Assembly (NCBI GenBank): GCA_041395205.1 | Contig: JAWLAZ010000004.1 | Span: 186,001 to 250,000, forward strand | Source of the DNA: JAHEFU01 sp041395205 | GTDB lineage: Bacteria; 4484-113; JAFGCY01 | DNA: 64,000 nt | Direction of reading: 5' to 3' | Shown: positions 8,410-15,405 of the stretch, in pieces | How positions within the stretch are numbered: position 1 is the stretch's first letter | Layout: every line of letters starts with the position of its first letter | Notes under the pieces: generated by a model | Databases searched by the model: none | The model's input: the letters and a program-made list of their open reading frames with translations, nothing else | Told to the model about the DNA's origin: nothing | Program-made: the position numbers and the translations under genes

Positions 8410-10263
8410 CTAGCGCTGCAGCTCGGCGAGCTGCGCCTCGCTCAGGCGGCGGCCGCCCACGAAGTTGCGCTTGTAGTAGCCGTCCTCCATGTTGGAGTAG
8501 CCCACCTGGTGCTGCACGCTGGAGGCGTGGATGAAGTCACCCTCGCCGAGGTAGATCCCGACGTGGCTGGCCCCGGCCTTGTAGGTCGTGAAGAACACGA
8601 GGTCCCCCGGCTCCAGATCGTCGTAGTCCACGGCGTCGCCGAGCTGGGCGAACTGCTCGCTGGCACGGCGCGGCATCCCGGAGCTGCCGCAGTCCAGGTC
8701 GGTGCAGAGGATCTTGTAGATCAGCCCGCTGCAGTCCACGCCGCTGTTGCTGCTGCCGCCCCAGACATAGGGCACGCCGGCCATTGCCACCGCCTGCTCG
8801 ATCAGCTGGCGGCCAACCGGGCTGGAGGCCGTCGCATACTCGCGGCTCGGCAGGCTGGGCTTCTTCTGCGGATCGCTGATCCGGAGCGTGCCCTCGCTGC
8901 CCCAGGCCGCCGGCTGCAGCAGCTCGCTGAAGATCCAGCCATACTGCTGGTTCTGCTTCACGTAGCTCCAGTCCGTGGTGCGGCCCAGCACCTGCACATC
9001 AGTGCCGCTGTCAAAGCTCGTGATCACCGTACCGTCCAGCGAGGGAGAAGTACGGAAATTGACGGCCTCGCCCTTGACCTTGTAGGGCCGGCTGGGCTTC
9101 TTCTGGGTGGGCTTGATGTAGTCCTCATGCACCCAGCCGCGCAGGCCGCTGACGCTGTCGGCAACCTCGATCCAGTCGTGCTTGGTATCGAACTGGTAGA
9201 ACACGCTGCCGCTGTCGACTTCCTTCTTGATGCGGGCCTTCATGTTCGGGTCCTCGCGCAGGCGCACGCTGTCGCCGCTGATCTCCACGCGCGGCAGTTC
9301 GAGGATGAACTCGCGGCTGATCCAGCCCTTCAGCTCCTGGTCGGGAATCGAGACGAAGTACCAGCCGTTCTCCTCGTGGATCAGGTAGAGCTTGTCACGC
9401 TTGTTGACCTTGCCGAGGATCTTCGCGTCCGTGCCCGGTTCCTCACGCACATTGACCTTGCTGGCACTGACGAGCCCGAGGTCGTAACCGCCGACCGGCA
9501 GGAAGACCATCCCGCTGAGCTGCTCGGGAGCCGTATGCTGGCGTGGCTGGTAGGGCTGGTAGAAGCCGCTTTGCATATCCGTGGCCGTCGGCAGGTCCGC
9601 CGCGGGACGGAAATGCTGCTGCTGGGTGATCAGCAGGGCCTCACTCTGCTCGCCCGGTGCCGGCGTAAGCTGGGCCGGGGCGGGAGCGGGCTTCGGCGGG
9701 TCAAGGCTCGCGGGGCTGCCGATGTTGATCGCCGGCGAGTCAGTGAGCTTCACGCCCGGCGGCGGGACATTCGCTTCAAAACCCACGGCCGGTTCCTCAT
9801 CCGGGATGAAGCCGGAGGACGTGCCCTTTGCGGCCGCCTGCGGATCTGAGCTGGCGGGCGCGATGCCATCGGCCACACTCAGCGGCTCCGCACTCGTAAT
9901 CACGGTGTCCTGCACCTGTGCATTGCTGAGCGAGGCCTGCACCACGGCCGTCGTATTCGGCGTGGCATCCCCCGCACTCTGGGCGTCGGCGGCGATCTCG
10001 AGGCGGCCCTCGCCGATGTACTCATTCCAGACCCAGCCCTTGAGCTGGATCACCGGTGCGCTGACATAGCTCCACTTACCTTCGGTCTTCACGATGAAGA
10101 CCTTCTCGTTCGTATCGAAGATGTGGAGGATCTCACCCCAGGGCTCGGTGCGCAGATTCACTTCCGTGCCATGGATGTAGTACGGCCCGTCCGCCGCCTG
10201 TGCGGCAACAGTGCCCAGCATGAACAGCAGGCAGGCCAGAATTACAGATCGAATCAATCCCAT
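8410..10263 (-). CDS. Secreted SH3-domain NlpC/P60 peptidoglycan endopeptidase
   Basis: NlpC/P60 enzymes cleave the D-Glu-diaminopimelate bond or similar peptide links in peptidoglycan. The protein has 617 residues, with a signal peptide ending near AQA at about 23. Four bacterial SH3 domains can be seen (about 24-82, 285-345, 345-405 and 412-470; each has the VNLRTEP / VNVREEP / VRLREDP / VNFRTSP motif and a closing GW). A Pro/Ala-rich linker lies between SH3 1 and 2. The C-terminal catalytic domain has DCSGLIY (Cys nucleophile near 510), SHVGIYLG (His) and a following HAS (third polar residue). The start at 10,263 is chosen because the signal peptide begins there and AGAGAGG precedes it. 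An upstream in-frame start at 10,305 would bury the signal peptide. Complete and normal for the family. Confidence 0.92.
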   Translation of the reverse strand: MGLIRSVILACLLFMLGTVAAQAADGPYYIHGTEVNLRTEPWGEILHIFDTNEKVFIVKTEGKWSYVSAPVIQLKGWVWNEYIGEGRLEIAADAQSAGDATPNTTAVVQASLSNAQVQDTVITSAEPLSVADGIAPASSDPQAAAKGTSSGFIPDEEPAVGFEANVPPPGVKLTDSPAINIGSPASLDPPKPAPAPAQLTPAPGEQSEALLITQQQHFRPAADLPTATDMQSGFYQPYQPRQHTAPEQLSGMVFLPVGGYDLGLVSASKVNVREEPGTDAKILGKVNKRDKLYLIHEENGWYFVSIPDQELKGWISREFILELPRVEISGDSVRLREDPNMKARIKKEVDSGSVFYQFDTKHDWIEVADSVSGLRGWVHEDYIKPTQKKPSRPYKVKGEAVNFRTSPSLDGTVITSFDSGTDVQVLGRTTDWSYVKQNQQYGWIFSELLQPAAWGSEGTLRISDPQKKPSLPSREYATASSPVGRQLIEQAVAMAGVPYVWGGSSNSGVDCSGLIYKILCTDLDCGSSGMPRRASEQFAQLGDAVDYDDLEPGDLVFFTTYKAGASHVGIYLGEGDFIHASSVQHQVGYSNMEDGYYKRNFVGGRRLSEAQLAELQR

Positions 10264-10509
10264 AACCTCTCTGTCCGGTCCTTTTACCCCTTGCGCCGCG
10301 CACACGCATCACGCCGACCGGTAAGAGCATAATCGCCTGGCGGCGGTCATTCTTAATAAGTATGGTCCAATTGTGAAGGCGGGCTGAGACAGGGCTTAAC
10401 GGGTGTTTGGGAGATGTGCTTTGGCAAGTGTAGTAGCTGCCGCTGCCGGTCTGAGTCACTGCTCCTCTCCAAATCGTGTGCCAATATTTCGTATTAACAT
10501 GCCAGAAAC
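10264..10509. other. Intergenic region between divergent genes
   Basis: This is the spacer between the NlpC/P60 gene (minus) and the small protein at 10,566 (plus). It is AT-richer than its neighbours. I see no gene and no long repeat; promoters for both genes must lie here. Confidence 0.4.
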
Positions 10510-10538
10510 TTGACATCCCGAATCGGCTAAGGTAAACA
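10510..10538 (+). promoter_or_regulatory. Sigma70-type promoter upstream of the 10,566 gene
   Basis: TTGACA at 10,510-10,515 and TAAACA at 10,533-10,538 are separated by 17 bases. The predicted start near 10,545 leaves a ~20-base leader that contains the Shine-Dalgarno TGGAGG before the ATG at 10,566. Confidence 0.6.
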
Positions 10539-10565
10539 TTTGTAACGTATGTTCTGGAGGACAAC

Positions 10566-10994
10566 ATGTCCAGCATGAAACTGATGAAGCCGGAAGCCAC
10601 TGAAGAGCAGAGCGGGGATCCCCTCGACTGGCTGCTGATCTACAGCATCGAAATCCACGGCGGGATTGATGATGCCTGGCTGGAGCAGAGCGGGATGCAG
10701 CGCAGTGAGGCCGAGCAGATCCTGCGCGACAATCCCGCGCAGCAGCGCGAGGTGCGCCGCCTGATCCAGATCGGCCGCCTGCTGACTCTGGAAAACATGT
10801 TCGAGATGCTGCGCCAGCGCTGCCTGCAGCTGCTGTCCAGCGTGCAGAAGCCCACGGAGATCCGCAGCCTGCTCGGCAGTCTCGGGACTCTGCGCAGCAT
10901 GGAGTTTGCCAGACGCAGGGAGGAGCAGCGCCAGCTGCTGGAAGGCGCGAAACTGCTCAGCCGGTTGGAGGCCGCGGTGCAGCCCGCCGGCTAG
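10566..10994 (+). CDS. Hypothetical small helical protein
   Basis: 142 residues with no signal peptide and no membrane segment. It is predicted mainly helical, with a short acidic start, a DDAWLEQSGMQRSEAEQIL segment (about 36-54) that could be a helix-turn-helix-like hairpin, and a long charged helix rich in Arg, Gln and Leu (about 65-140) that may form a coiled coil. It has a clear promoter and a TGGAGG ribosome site, so it is a real gene. It converges with the peroxiredoxin gene, overlapping its end by four bases. I do not recognise the family. Confidence 0.75.
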   Translation: MSSMKLMKPEATEEQSGDPLDWLLIYSIEIHGGIDDAWLEQSGMQRSEAEQILRDNPAQQREVRRLIQIGRLLTLENMFEMLRQRCLQLLSSVQKPTEIRSLLGSLGTLRSMEFARRREEQRQLLEGAKLLSRLEAAVQPAG

Positions 10995-11473
10995 CCCGCC
11001 AGCGCCTGCAGGGTGGCGAGTGACTCCCGCGCGTGGTTGGCAACATCCCCCGGGCCTTCGTAGTAGAAGATCCGGCGGATCACGCCCTTGCCATCCACCA
11101 CGAAGGTGATGCGCTTCATCTCCTTGCCGGTGGGCTCCGGGGTGCCGAGCTTCAGGCGGTACTCCCAGTCCTTGTCAACGAGCAGCCCGAAGGGCATCTC
11201 ATGCTTGGCGGCAAAGCCCTGGTGCGACTTGATCGAATCCGCTGAAACGCCGAAGACCTCGGCGCCGAGCTTCACGAATTCCGGATGGAGCTCCGTGAAA
11301 GCCTCAGCTTCCTTCGTTCAACCGCCGGTATAGTCCTTCGGATAGAAGAACAGCACGAAGGGCTTGCCCTTGAGGTCCTTCAGGCTGACCGTGCCTCCGC
11401 GATGGTCCTCCATCGTGAAGTCCGGTGCCTTCTGGCCCTCGCGCAGCCCGCCTCCGCCGAATGTCTCTGCCAT
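10991..11473 (-). CDS. Bcp-type peroxiredoxin with in-frame UGA (probable selenocysteine) at the peroxidatic position
   Basis: Thiol or selenol peroxidase of the AhpC/TSA (Bcp/PrxQ) family, reducing H2O2 and organic hydroperoxides. Reading from the ATG at 11,473 gives 160 residues if UGA at 11,320-11,318 is decoded. Before it lies GKPFVLFFYPKDYTGG and after it TKEAEAFTELHPEFVKLGAE, the exact surroundings of the peroxidatic Cys (family pattern YPKDxTPGCTKEA). UGA is therefore codon 52, where the catalytic Cys should be. The position of the usual resolving Cys (five residues on) is Glu, and no other Cys exists in the protein. The frame is otherwise open and family length is normal (~155). Directly after UGA the mRNA can form GGAAGC-UGAG-GCUUUC, and alternatively GCUU(U)CACG...CGUGAAGC with a bulged U, both candidate SECIS-like stems. 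A TAGAAT box lies about 30 bases upstream. The alternative is a nonsense mutation or base error at one position. Confidence 0.8.
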
Positions 11474-11504
11474 ATCTGCCTGCCTTCAGGGGTGATTGGC
11501 CCAT

Positions 11505-11689
11505 TCTAGGACATGCCGGATTGGCAACGCATGTGGCGAAGAGCATGAAGACCCAACCACAGAGGGCACAGAAGTCACGGAGAATTCAAAGCAGGAGATT
11601 CAGGGGACTTGAAACCCCTAAAACTCTGTGCTCCCTGCGTGCTCTGTGGTTAATCTCGTTGTGCTCCTCCTGTTCGGAGCGCTTACTTG
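11505..11689. repeat. Intergenic inverted repeat of the CACAGAG type
   Basis: AACCACAGAGGGCACAG starts at 11,555 and is mirrored by CTCTGTGCTCCCTGCGTGCT...GTGGTTAA at 11,623-11,652, giving an imperfect inverted repeat about 98 bp across. Related single arms appear at 17,258-17,284. It sits between two genes on the minus strand. No gene is visible. Confidence 0.6.
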
Positions 11690-12013
11690 TTAGGTGGCGA
11701 TCACCGTGTAGGTCTGGAAGTCCGAGGTCATCGGCGGCGTGCGGCCTTCTTCCTTGGCCTTCTGGATGTCCTCGAAGCCCCGGCGGTGGCCCTTCAAAAA
11801 GGCCTCGCTCCTGGTCCAGGCCTTGAAGTGCTCCTCCGCCTCCCAGTGGGAGACGATCAGGTAGGGCTTGCCCTCGCTGGCCGGCCGCAGCACTTCCATG
11901 TACCTGAAGCCCTCCATCTTGTCGATCTCCCCGGCCCGGGTGGAGAACAGGTATTCGAAGCGCTCAGCGAAATCCGGCTGGCATGTGATGTAGTTGATCG
12001 CGACAAAGGTCAT
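11690..12013 (-). CDS. Antibiotic biosynthesis monooxygenase (ABM) / HmoA-like domain protein
   Basis: A single ABM-fold domain of 107 residues, the usual length for this ferredoxin-like family that includes heme-degrading HmoA/IsdG and quinol monooxygenases. It contains the typical core: a first strand MTFVAINYITCQPDFAERFE, then GEIDKMEGFRYMEVLRP, and YLIVSHWEAEEHFKAWTRS followed by FLKGH (about 51-75). The SHW-F-W-S-F-GH pattern fits the HmoA side. An AGAGGAC ribosome site precedes the ATG at 12,013. Heme degradation versus another small-molecule oxidation cannot be decided by sequence reading. Confidence 0.8.
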   Translation of the reverse strand: MTFVAINYITCQPDFAERFEYLFSTRAGEIDKMEGFRYMEVLRPASEGKPYLIVSHWEAEEHFKAWTRSEAFLKGHRRGFEDIQKAKEEGRTPPMTSDFQTYTVIAT

Positions 12014-12233
12014 GACGTCCTCTCAGGGAGTTAAGGGTCGGATGCCTTGATCCGCCCTACACGGGAACAGCCCGCGGCTTTTACTTCGTCATCGTCGCGT
12101 GACCCGTTTGCCCGAGTCACATTTCATCCCGCTAGTTGAGACAGCGTCTCAGTAGGTGACTGATTATATTGCCTCGCCAGCAATATGTAAATACCATGAA
12201 GGACATCCGGCGGCAGGCAGGCACCGCGCACGA

Positions 12234-12246
12234 TATCATTTCCCCG
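12234..12246 (+). promoter_or_regulatory. -10 box placing transcription start at the lipA GTG
   Basis: TATCAT at 12,234-12,239 is followed by six bases and then GTG at 12,246, so the expected transcript starts at the start codon. No Shine-Dalgarno sequence is present. It fixes the lipA start at 12,246 rather than the upstream in-frame ATG at 12,156. Confidence 0.6.
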
Positions 12247-13151
12247 TGAGCGACAGCAGCGCACCCACGAAGCAGCGACCCGGCTGGATCCGGGTCCGGC
12301 GTCTCGACCTGGCGAGCGAGGAGCAGGTCAGCACCACGCTCGGCGGTCTGGCAACGGTCTGCCAGAGTGCCAACTGCCCCAACATCGGCGACTGCTGGGG
12401 GCGCAGCACGGCGACCTTCATGGTGATGGGCGACAAGTGCACCCGCGCCTGCCGCTTCTGCAACGTGGACTTCGGCAAGCCCGAGCCGCTCAATCCGCAC
12501 GAACCGGCGCAGCTGGCCCAGAGTGTGCGCGAGCTCGGGCTGAAGTTCGCCGTTGTCACCTGCGTGGACCGCGACGACCTGACTGACAGCGGCAGCGCGC
12601 ACTGGGCGGCCTGCATCGACGCGGTGCACGAGGTCGGTCCGGACGTGCAGATCGAGGTCCTGACCGGCGACTTCAAAGGCAGCGAGGCGGACATCGCCCG
12701 CGTGGTCCGGGCCCGCCCGGAGGTCTTCGCCCACAACCTGGAAACCATCCCGCGCCTGCAGGGCCGCGTGCGCCACAAGGCGCGCTGGGACACCAGCCTG
12801 CGCGTGCTGCGCCTGGCCCGCAGCATCGCCGCCGCCGAGGGCCTGCCGCTCGTGACCAAGAGCGGGATCATGCTCGGGCTCGGTGAGACTTACTTCGAGG
12901 TGCAGGAGGCAATGCACCTGCTGCTCGAGGCCGGGGTCGAGATCCTCACCATCGGCCAGTACCTGAAGCCGATGGACCGCCCCGACAAGCTGAGCGTGGA
13001 GCGCTTCGTGGAGCCCGCGGAGTTCGAGCGCCTGTATGACTACGGCATGCAGATCGGCTTCGCCGGAATTGCCAGCGGACCGCTGGTGCGCAGCTCCTAC
13101 CGCGCGGAGACACTCTATGCGCAGGCCATGGCGAGGAAGGCGGCGGGTTAG
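12246..13151 (+). CDS. lipA: Lipoyl synthase
   Basis: Radical-SAM enzyme that inserts two sulfurs into protein-bound octanoyl groups to make lipoyl cofactors. 301 residues from the leaderless GTG. The auxiliary cluster cysteines C39, C44 and C50 (the CxxxxCxxxxxC pattern in CQSANCPNIGDC), the radical-SAM triad C65, C69 and C72 (CTRACRFC) and the conserved C-terminal RSSYRAE are all present. Normal family length. It is followed after three bases by a VanZ-like gene, probably one operon. I see no lipB or lipoylated-complex gene nearby. Confidence 0.96.
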   Translation: MSDSSAPTKQRPGWIRVRRLDLASEEQVSTTLGGLATVCQSANCPNIGDCWGRSTATFMVMGDKCTRACRFCNVDFGKPEPLNPHEPAQLAQSVRELGLKFAVVTCVDRDDLTDSGSAHWAACIDAVHEVGPDVQIEVLTGDFKGSEADIARVVRARPEVFAHNLETIPRLQGRVRHKARWDTSLRVLRLARSIAAAEGLPLVTKSGIMLGLGETYFEVQEAMHLLLEAGVEILTIGQYLKPMDRPDKLSVERFVEPAEFERLYDYGMQIGFAGIASGPLVRSSYRAETLYAQAMARKAAG

Positions 13152-13154
13152 ACA

Positions 13155-13577
13155 TTGGCAACGCGCCTGGCAGCTTCCCGCCGGATGCCGATGCTGGCAG
13201 CGGCGAGCATCATCGGTGCCCTGATCCTCGTGGCGCACATCATCACGCTGCGCATCGTGCCGCAGCTCGGCACGGAACTGGTCACGCTGCTGGCCGGCAC
13301 GCCCCTCGAGTTCAGCATCCCGCGCAATGAGCTGCGCGACCTCGGCCTGCATGTGGCGATGTTCTCGCTGTTCACGCTGAGCTATCGCCTGAGCTGGCGC
13401 GGCTCCGGCCCTGCCGTGCGCTGGGCCACCTTCCTGCTGTGCAGCGGCTGGGGCGCCTTCTGCGAAAGCCTGCAGATCTTCATCCACCGCCGCGACTTCT
13501 CCCCGCTGGACCTCAGTGTCAACATGCTCACCCCGCTGCTGCTGATCGGCATCATCCGGCTGTTCGAGAAGAAGTAG
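13155..13577 (+). CDS. VanZ-like membrane protein
   Basis: 140 residues with three to four hydrophobic segments (about 14-34, 62-80, 91-108 and 120-136). The pattern GLHVAMFSLFTLSYRL, then WGAFCESLQIFIHRRDFSPL and DLSVNML, is that of the VanZ/PF04892 family (H-F, then E-Q-R-F-D-N). The function in this family is generally unknown; VanZ itself gives low-level teicoplanin resistance. A TTG start at 13,155 is taken because it lies just after the lipA stop. An ATG at 13,185 is the alternative. Confidence 0.8.
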   Translation: MATRLAASRRMPMLAAASIIGALILVAHIITLRIVPQLGTELVTLLAGTPLEFSIPRNELRDLGLHVAMFSLFTLSYRLSWRGSGPAVRWATFLLCSGWGAFCESLQIFIHRRDFSPLDLSVNMLTPLLLIGIIRLFEKK

Positions 13578-13578
13578 G

Positions 13579-13684
13579 CAGTGGGCAGTAGGCAGTGGTC
13601 AGTGGTCAGAAGTCAGTTTCCTGACAACTGTGTCTGACCACTCACCACTGTGTCTGACCACTGACCACTGCCTACTGCCCACTG
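13579..13684. repeat. 31-bp perfect inverted repeat between convergent genes
   Basis: The arm at 13,579-13,609 (starting CAGTGGGCAGTAGGCAGTGG) is exactly complementary to 13,654-13,684. Inside are two further TGTCTGACCACT copies. It lies between the stops of the vanZ-like and YHYH genes and could act as a two-way terminator, although no U-run is present. The same sequence occurs once, without a partner arm, at 752-780. Confidence 0.8.
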
Positions 13685-13696
13685 ACCACTGCTGCC

Positions 13697-14893
13697 TCAG
13701 TGCTGATGCCTGATCCCGCTTGCCGCGCGGCTCGCTCCTTTCTGTTTCCGGAAGCTCGCATCCGGCGTGCCGCGGAACATCCGGGGAATGTAGGGATAAT
13801 CCTCGGTGATCACGTAGTAGTACGTGCCCTCGGGAAATTCCGGCGTGACCCCGAAACGCCCGTTGCATTCATCGAGCTGGCCCAGCCCCTCGACATACTC
13901 GTAGTCCTCGATATAGGTGCCGTCATGGATGCCGCCGGGGCCACCATCGCGCATCCCGGCCCGCAGCAGGTAGCTGCTCTGCAGTTCGACAACAGCGCTG
14001 CCAGCATCCCAGGCCTCAGCGTAGCCATACAGGGCGTAGACCGGGAAGCCGTCGGCGGCGAAGCCGATCAGGCCCATCGCGCTGCCATCCAGTTCCGTGA
14101 GCGTACCCCAGGGCAGGCCGTGGTAGTGGTAGGCCCCGCCCGGCTGCACATGTCCGTGGCTGAAGTCCAGGCCCAGCCCGTCGGGCATCGGCTCGAGCTG
14201 CCAGCCGCTGAAGCGGTCATTGTTCCAGAATTCGTTGGCAAAGGGATCGAAGGGCACGCCGTTGATCGCCACGCCGAAGGCATCCGGCAGGTAGTAGGGC
14301 GTGGCGCTGCTGCTGGCAACGGGGTCCAGCGGCACGCGGAACTGCCAGTCCTGCTCCGTCATCACATTTCCGTTGTTGCCGATTTCATGATCCGGCAGCC
14401 CGCTGGAACTGATGTAACGGTAGTTGCCGTCCACGGTGATCTGCGTGCCGTTCTTCCCGCTCAGCAGCAGCGGATCCAGCACCGTTTCCTCCTCGTCCGT
14501 TCCGGAGTCCGCCTGCACACCGCTGTCCTGCGGCAGGTAGCCGTACTCCTGCAGGTACCAGTCCTCGATCGTCAGCGGGGCCAGCGCCTGGCCACTGTCC
14601 TCCGCATCCACGCCTGAATCGTTCTGCACCTGCTCATTGGCAGGCTCCTCCACTACTTCGTCCTCAGTCAGATCCCCGACCGGCTGCGTCAGTCCAGTAT
14701 CGCCAGCATCCTGCTGCAGCTGTTCGCCGTCCGCCACGGTCTGATCCGCCAGCGGCAGCAGAGCCGCATCCTCGGGCTGGGCGTTTTCACCCGCCGCCTG
14801 AGCGGCCGCCGTGCCTCCCCCGCAGCCGTTCTGCGGCAGGCTGCAGGTGCCGCAGAGCAGCACTGCGATCATCAGCATTCCATACCTGTCCAT
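13697..14893 (-). CDS. YHYH-domain secreted (probable lipo-) protein
   Basis: 398 residues. The N-terminus MDRYGMLMIAVLLCGTC is hydrophobic with a lipobox-like LCGTC at 17. An acidic low-complexity linker follows (about 25-130, rich in Asp, Glu and Gln). The C-terminal domain contains AYHYHGLPWG (the YHYH motif), then LIGFAADGFPVYALYGY and GRFGVTPEFPEGTYYYVITE, characteristic of YHYH-domain proteins, which are secreted and of unknown function. The start at 14,893 follows GGGAGGACGAGAC. The C-terminus is charged (KQKGASR), downstream of the domain. Confidence 0.85.
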   Translation of the reverse strand: MDRYGMLMIAVLLCGTCSLPQNGCGGGTAAAQAAGENAQPEDAALLPLADQTVADGEQLQQDAGDTGLTQPVGDLTEDEVVEEPANEQVQNDSGVDAEDSGQALAPLTIEDWYLQEYGYLPQDSGVQADSGTDEEETVLDPLLLSGKNGTQITVDGNYRYISSSGLPDHEIGNNGNVMTEQDWQFRVPLDPVASSSATPYYLPDAFGVAINGVPFDPFANEFWNNDRFSGWQLEPMPDGLGLDFSHGHVQPGGAYHYHGLPWGTLTELDGSAMGLIGFAADGFPVYALYGYAEAWDAGSAVVELQSSYLLRAGMRDGGPGGIHDGTYIEDYEYVEGLGQLDECNGRFGVTPEFPEGTYYYVITEDYPYIPRMFRGTPDASFRKQKGASRAASGIRHQH

Positions 14894-14990
14894 GTCTCGT
14901 CCTCCCGATGGTTCTGCCCTGGCATGCCTGCCTGTGCCAGTGGGAGTGCACCCTGGCCGCCCGGGTTGCAGCATGCCCTAGAATCTGCGC

Positions 14991-15314
14991 ATGCGACTGG
15001 AATCCCAGCATCTCTGGCAGCGTGGCGTGCAGGACGTACGCCTGAGCGTCGACAAGTACAACGGGCTCGCGAGCGAGATTGACGCGATCCTCTACGCGCA
15101 GTTCTTCGACGAGCTGATCGAGCAGCACTATGCCAATGGCGCGGAGCTGCCGAGCCCCGAGGATCTCTCCGCCTACCTCGTGAAGAGCGGCTGGAGCGAC
15201 GAATGCGCGATCGAGATCGAGGAGTTCTACGACAACATCCTGCTCTACCAGCGCTACCGCCGCGGGGAGCTGCCGCGCCAGCGGCCCGACGGGCATTTCC
15301 GCACGCTGGCCTGA
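14991..15314 (+). CDS. Hypothetical 107-residue acidic protein
   Basis: TAGAAT at 14,979-14,984 lies seven bases before the ATG at 14,991, so this is probably a leaderless transcript. The protein is soluble and helix-rich: SVDKYNGLASEIDAILYAQF and ECAIEIEEFYDNILLYQRYR are strongly amphipathic. The length, start signal and lack of any conflicting gene support it. I do not recognise the family. It diverges from the YHYH gene with about 100 bp between starts. Confidence 0.7.
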   Translation: MRLESQHLWQRGVQDVRLSVDKYNGLASEIDAILYAQFFDELIEQHYANGAELPSPEDLSAYLVKSGWSDECAIEIEEFYDNILLYQRYRRGELPRQRPDGHFRTLA

Positions 15315-15405
15315 GCTGTGATCGGACCGGCTGCAGCGGGTATAGAATGAGGTTTGACCGGACCAGGCAGTAGACAAGTGCTGCGGGCCGGTCTGGGAGG
15401 AAAAG

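Noticed and set aside
7687..9849. Long open frame (720 codons) on the plus strand
   Set aside because: It is antisense to the thioredoxin-like and NlpC/P60 genes, which have clear motifs and start signals. High GC makes such antisense frames common. Its translation is rich in Arg, Leu, Val and His without any domain.
10991..11275. Short peroxiredoxin starting at the GTG at 11,275
   Set aside because: It would lack the first half of the thioredoxin fold and the active site. The frame continues upstream through a single UGA to a good ATG, so decoding of UGA or a point error is the better explanation.
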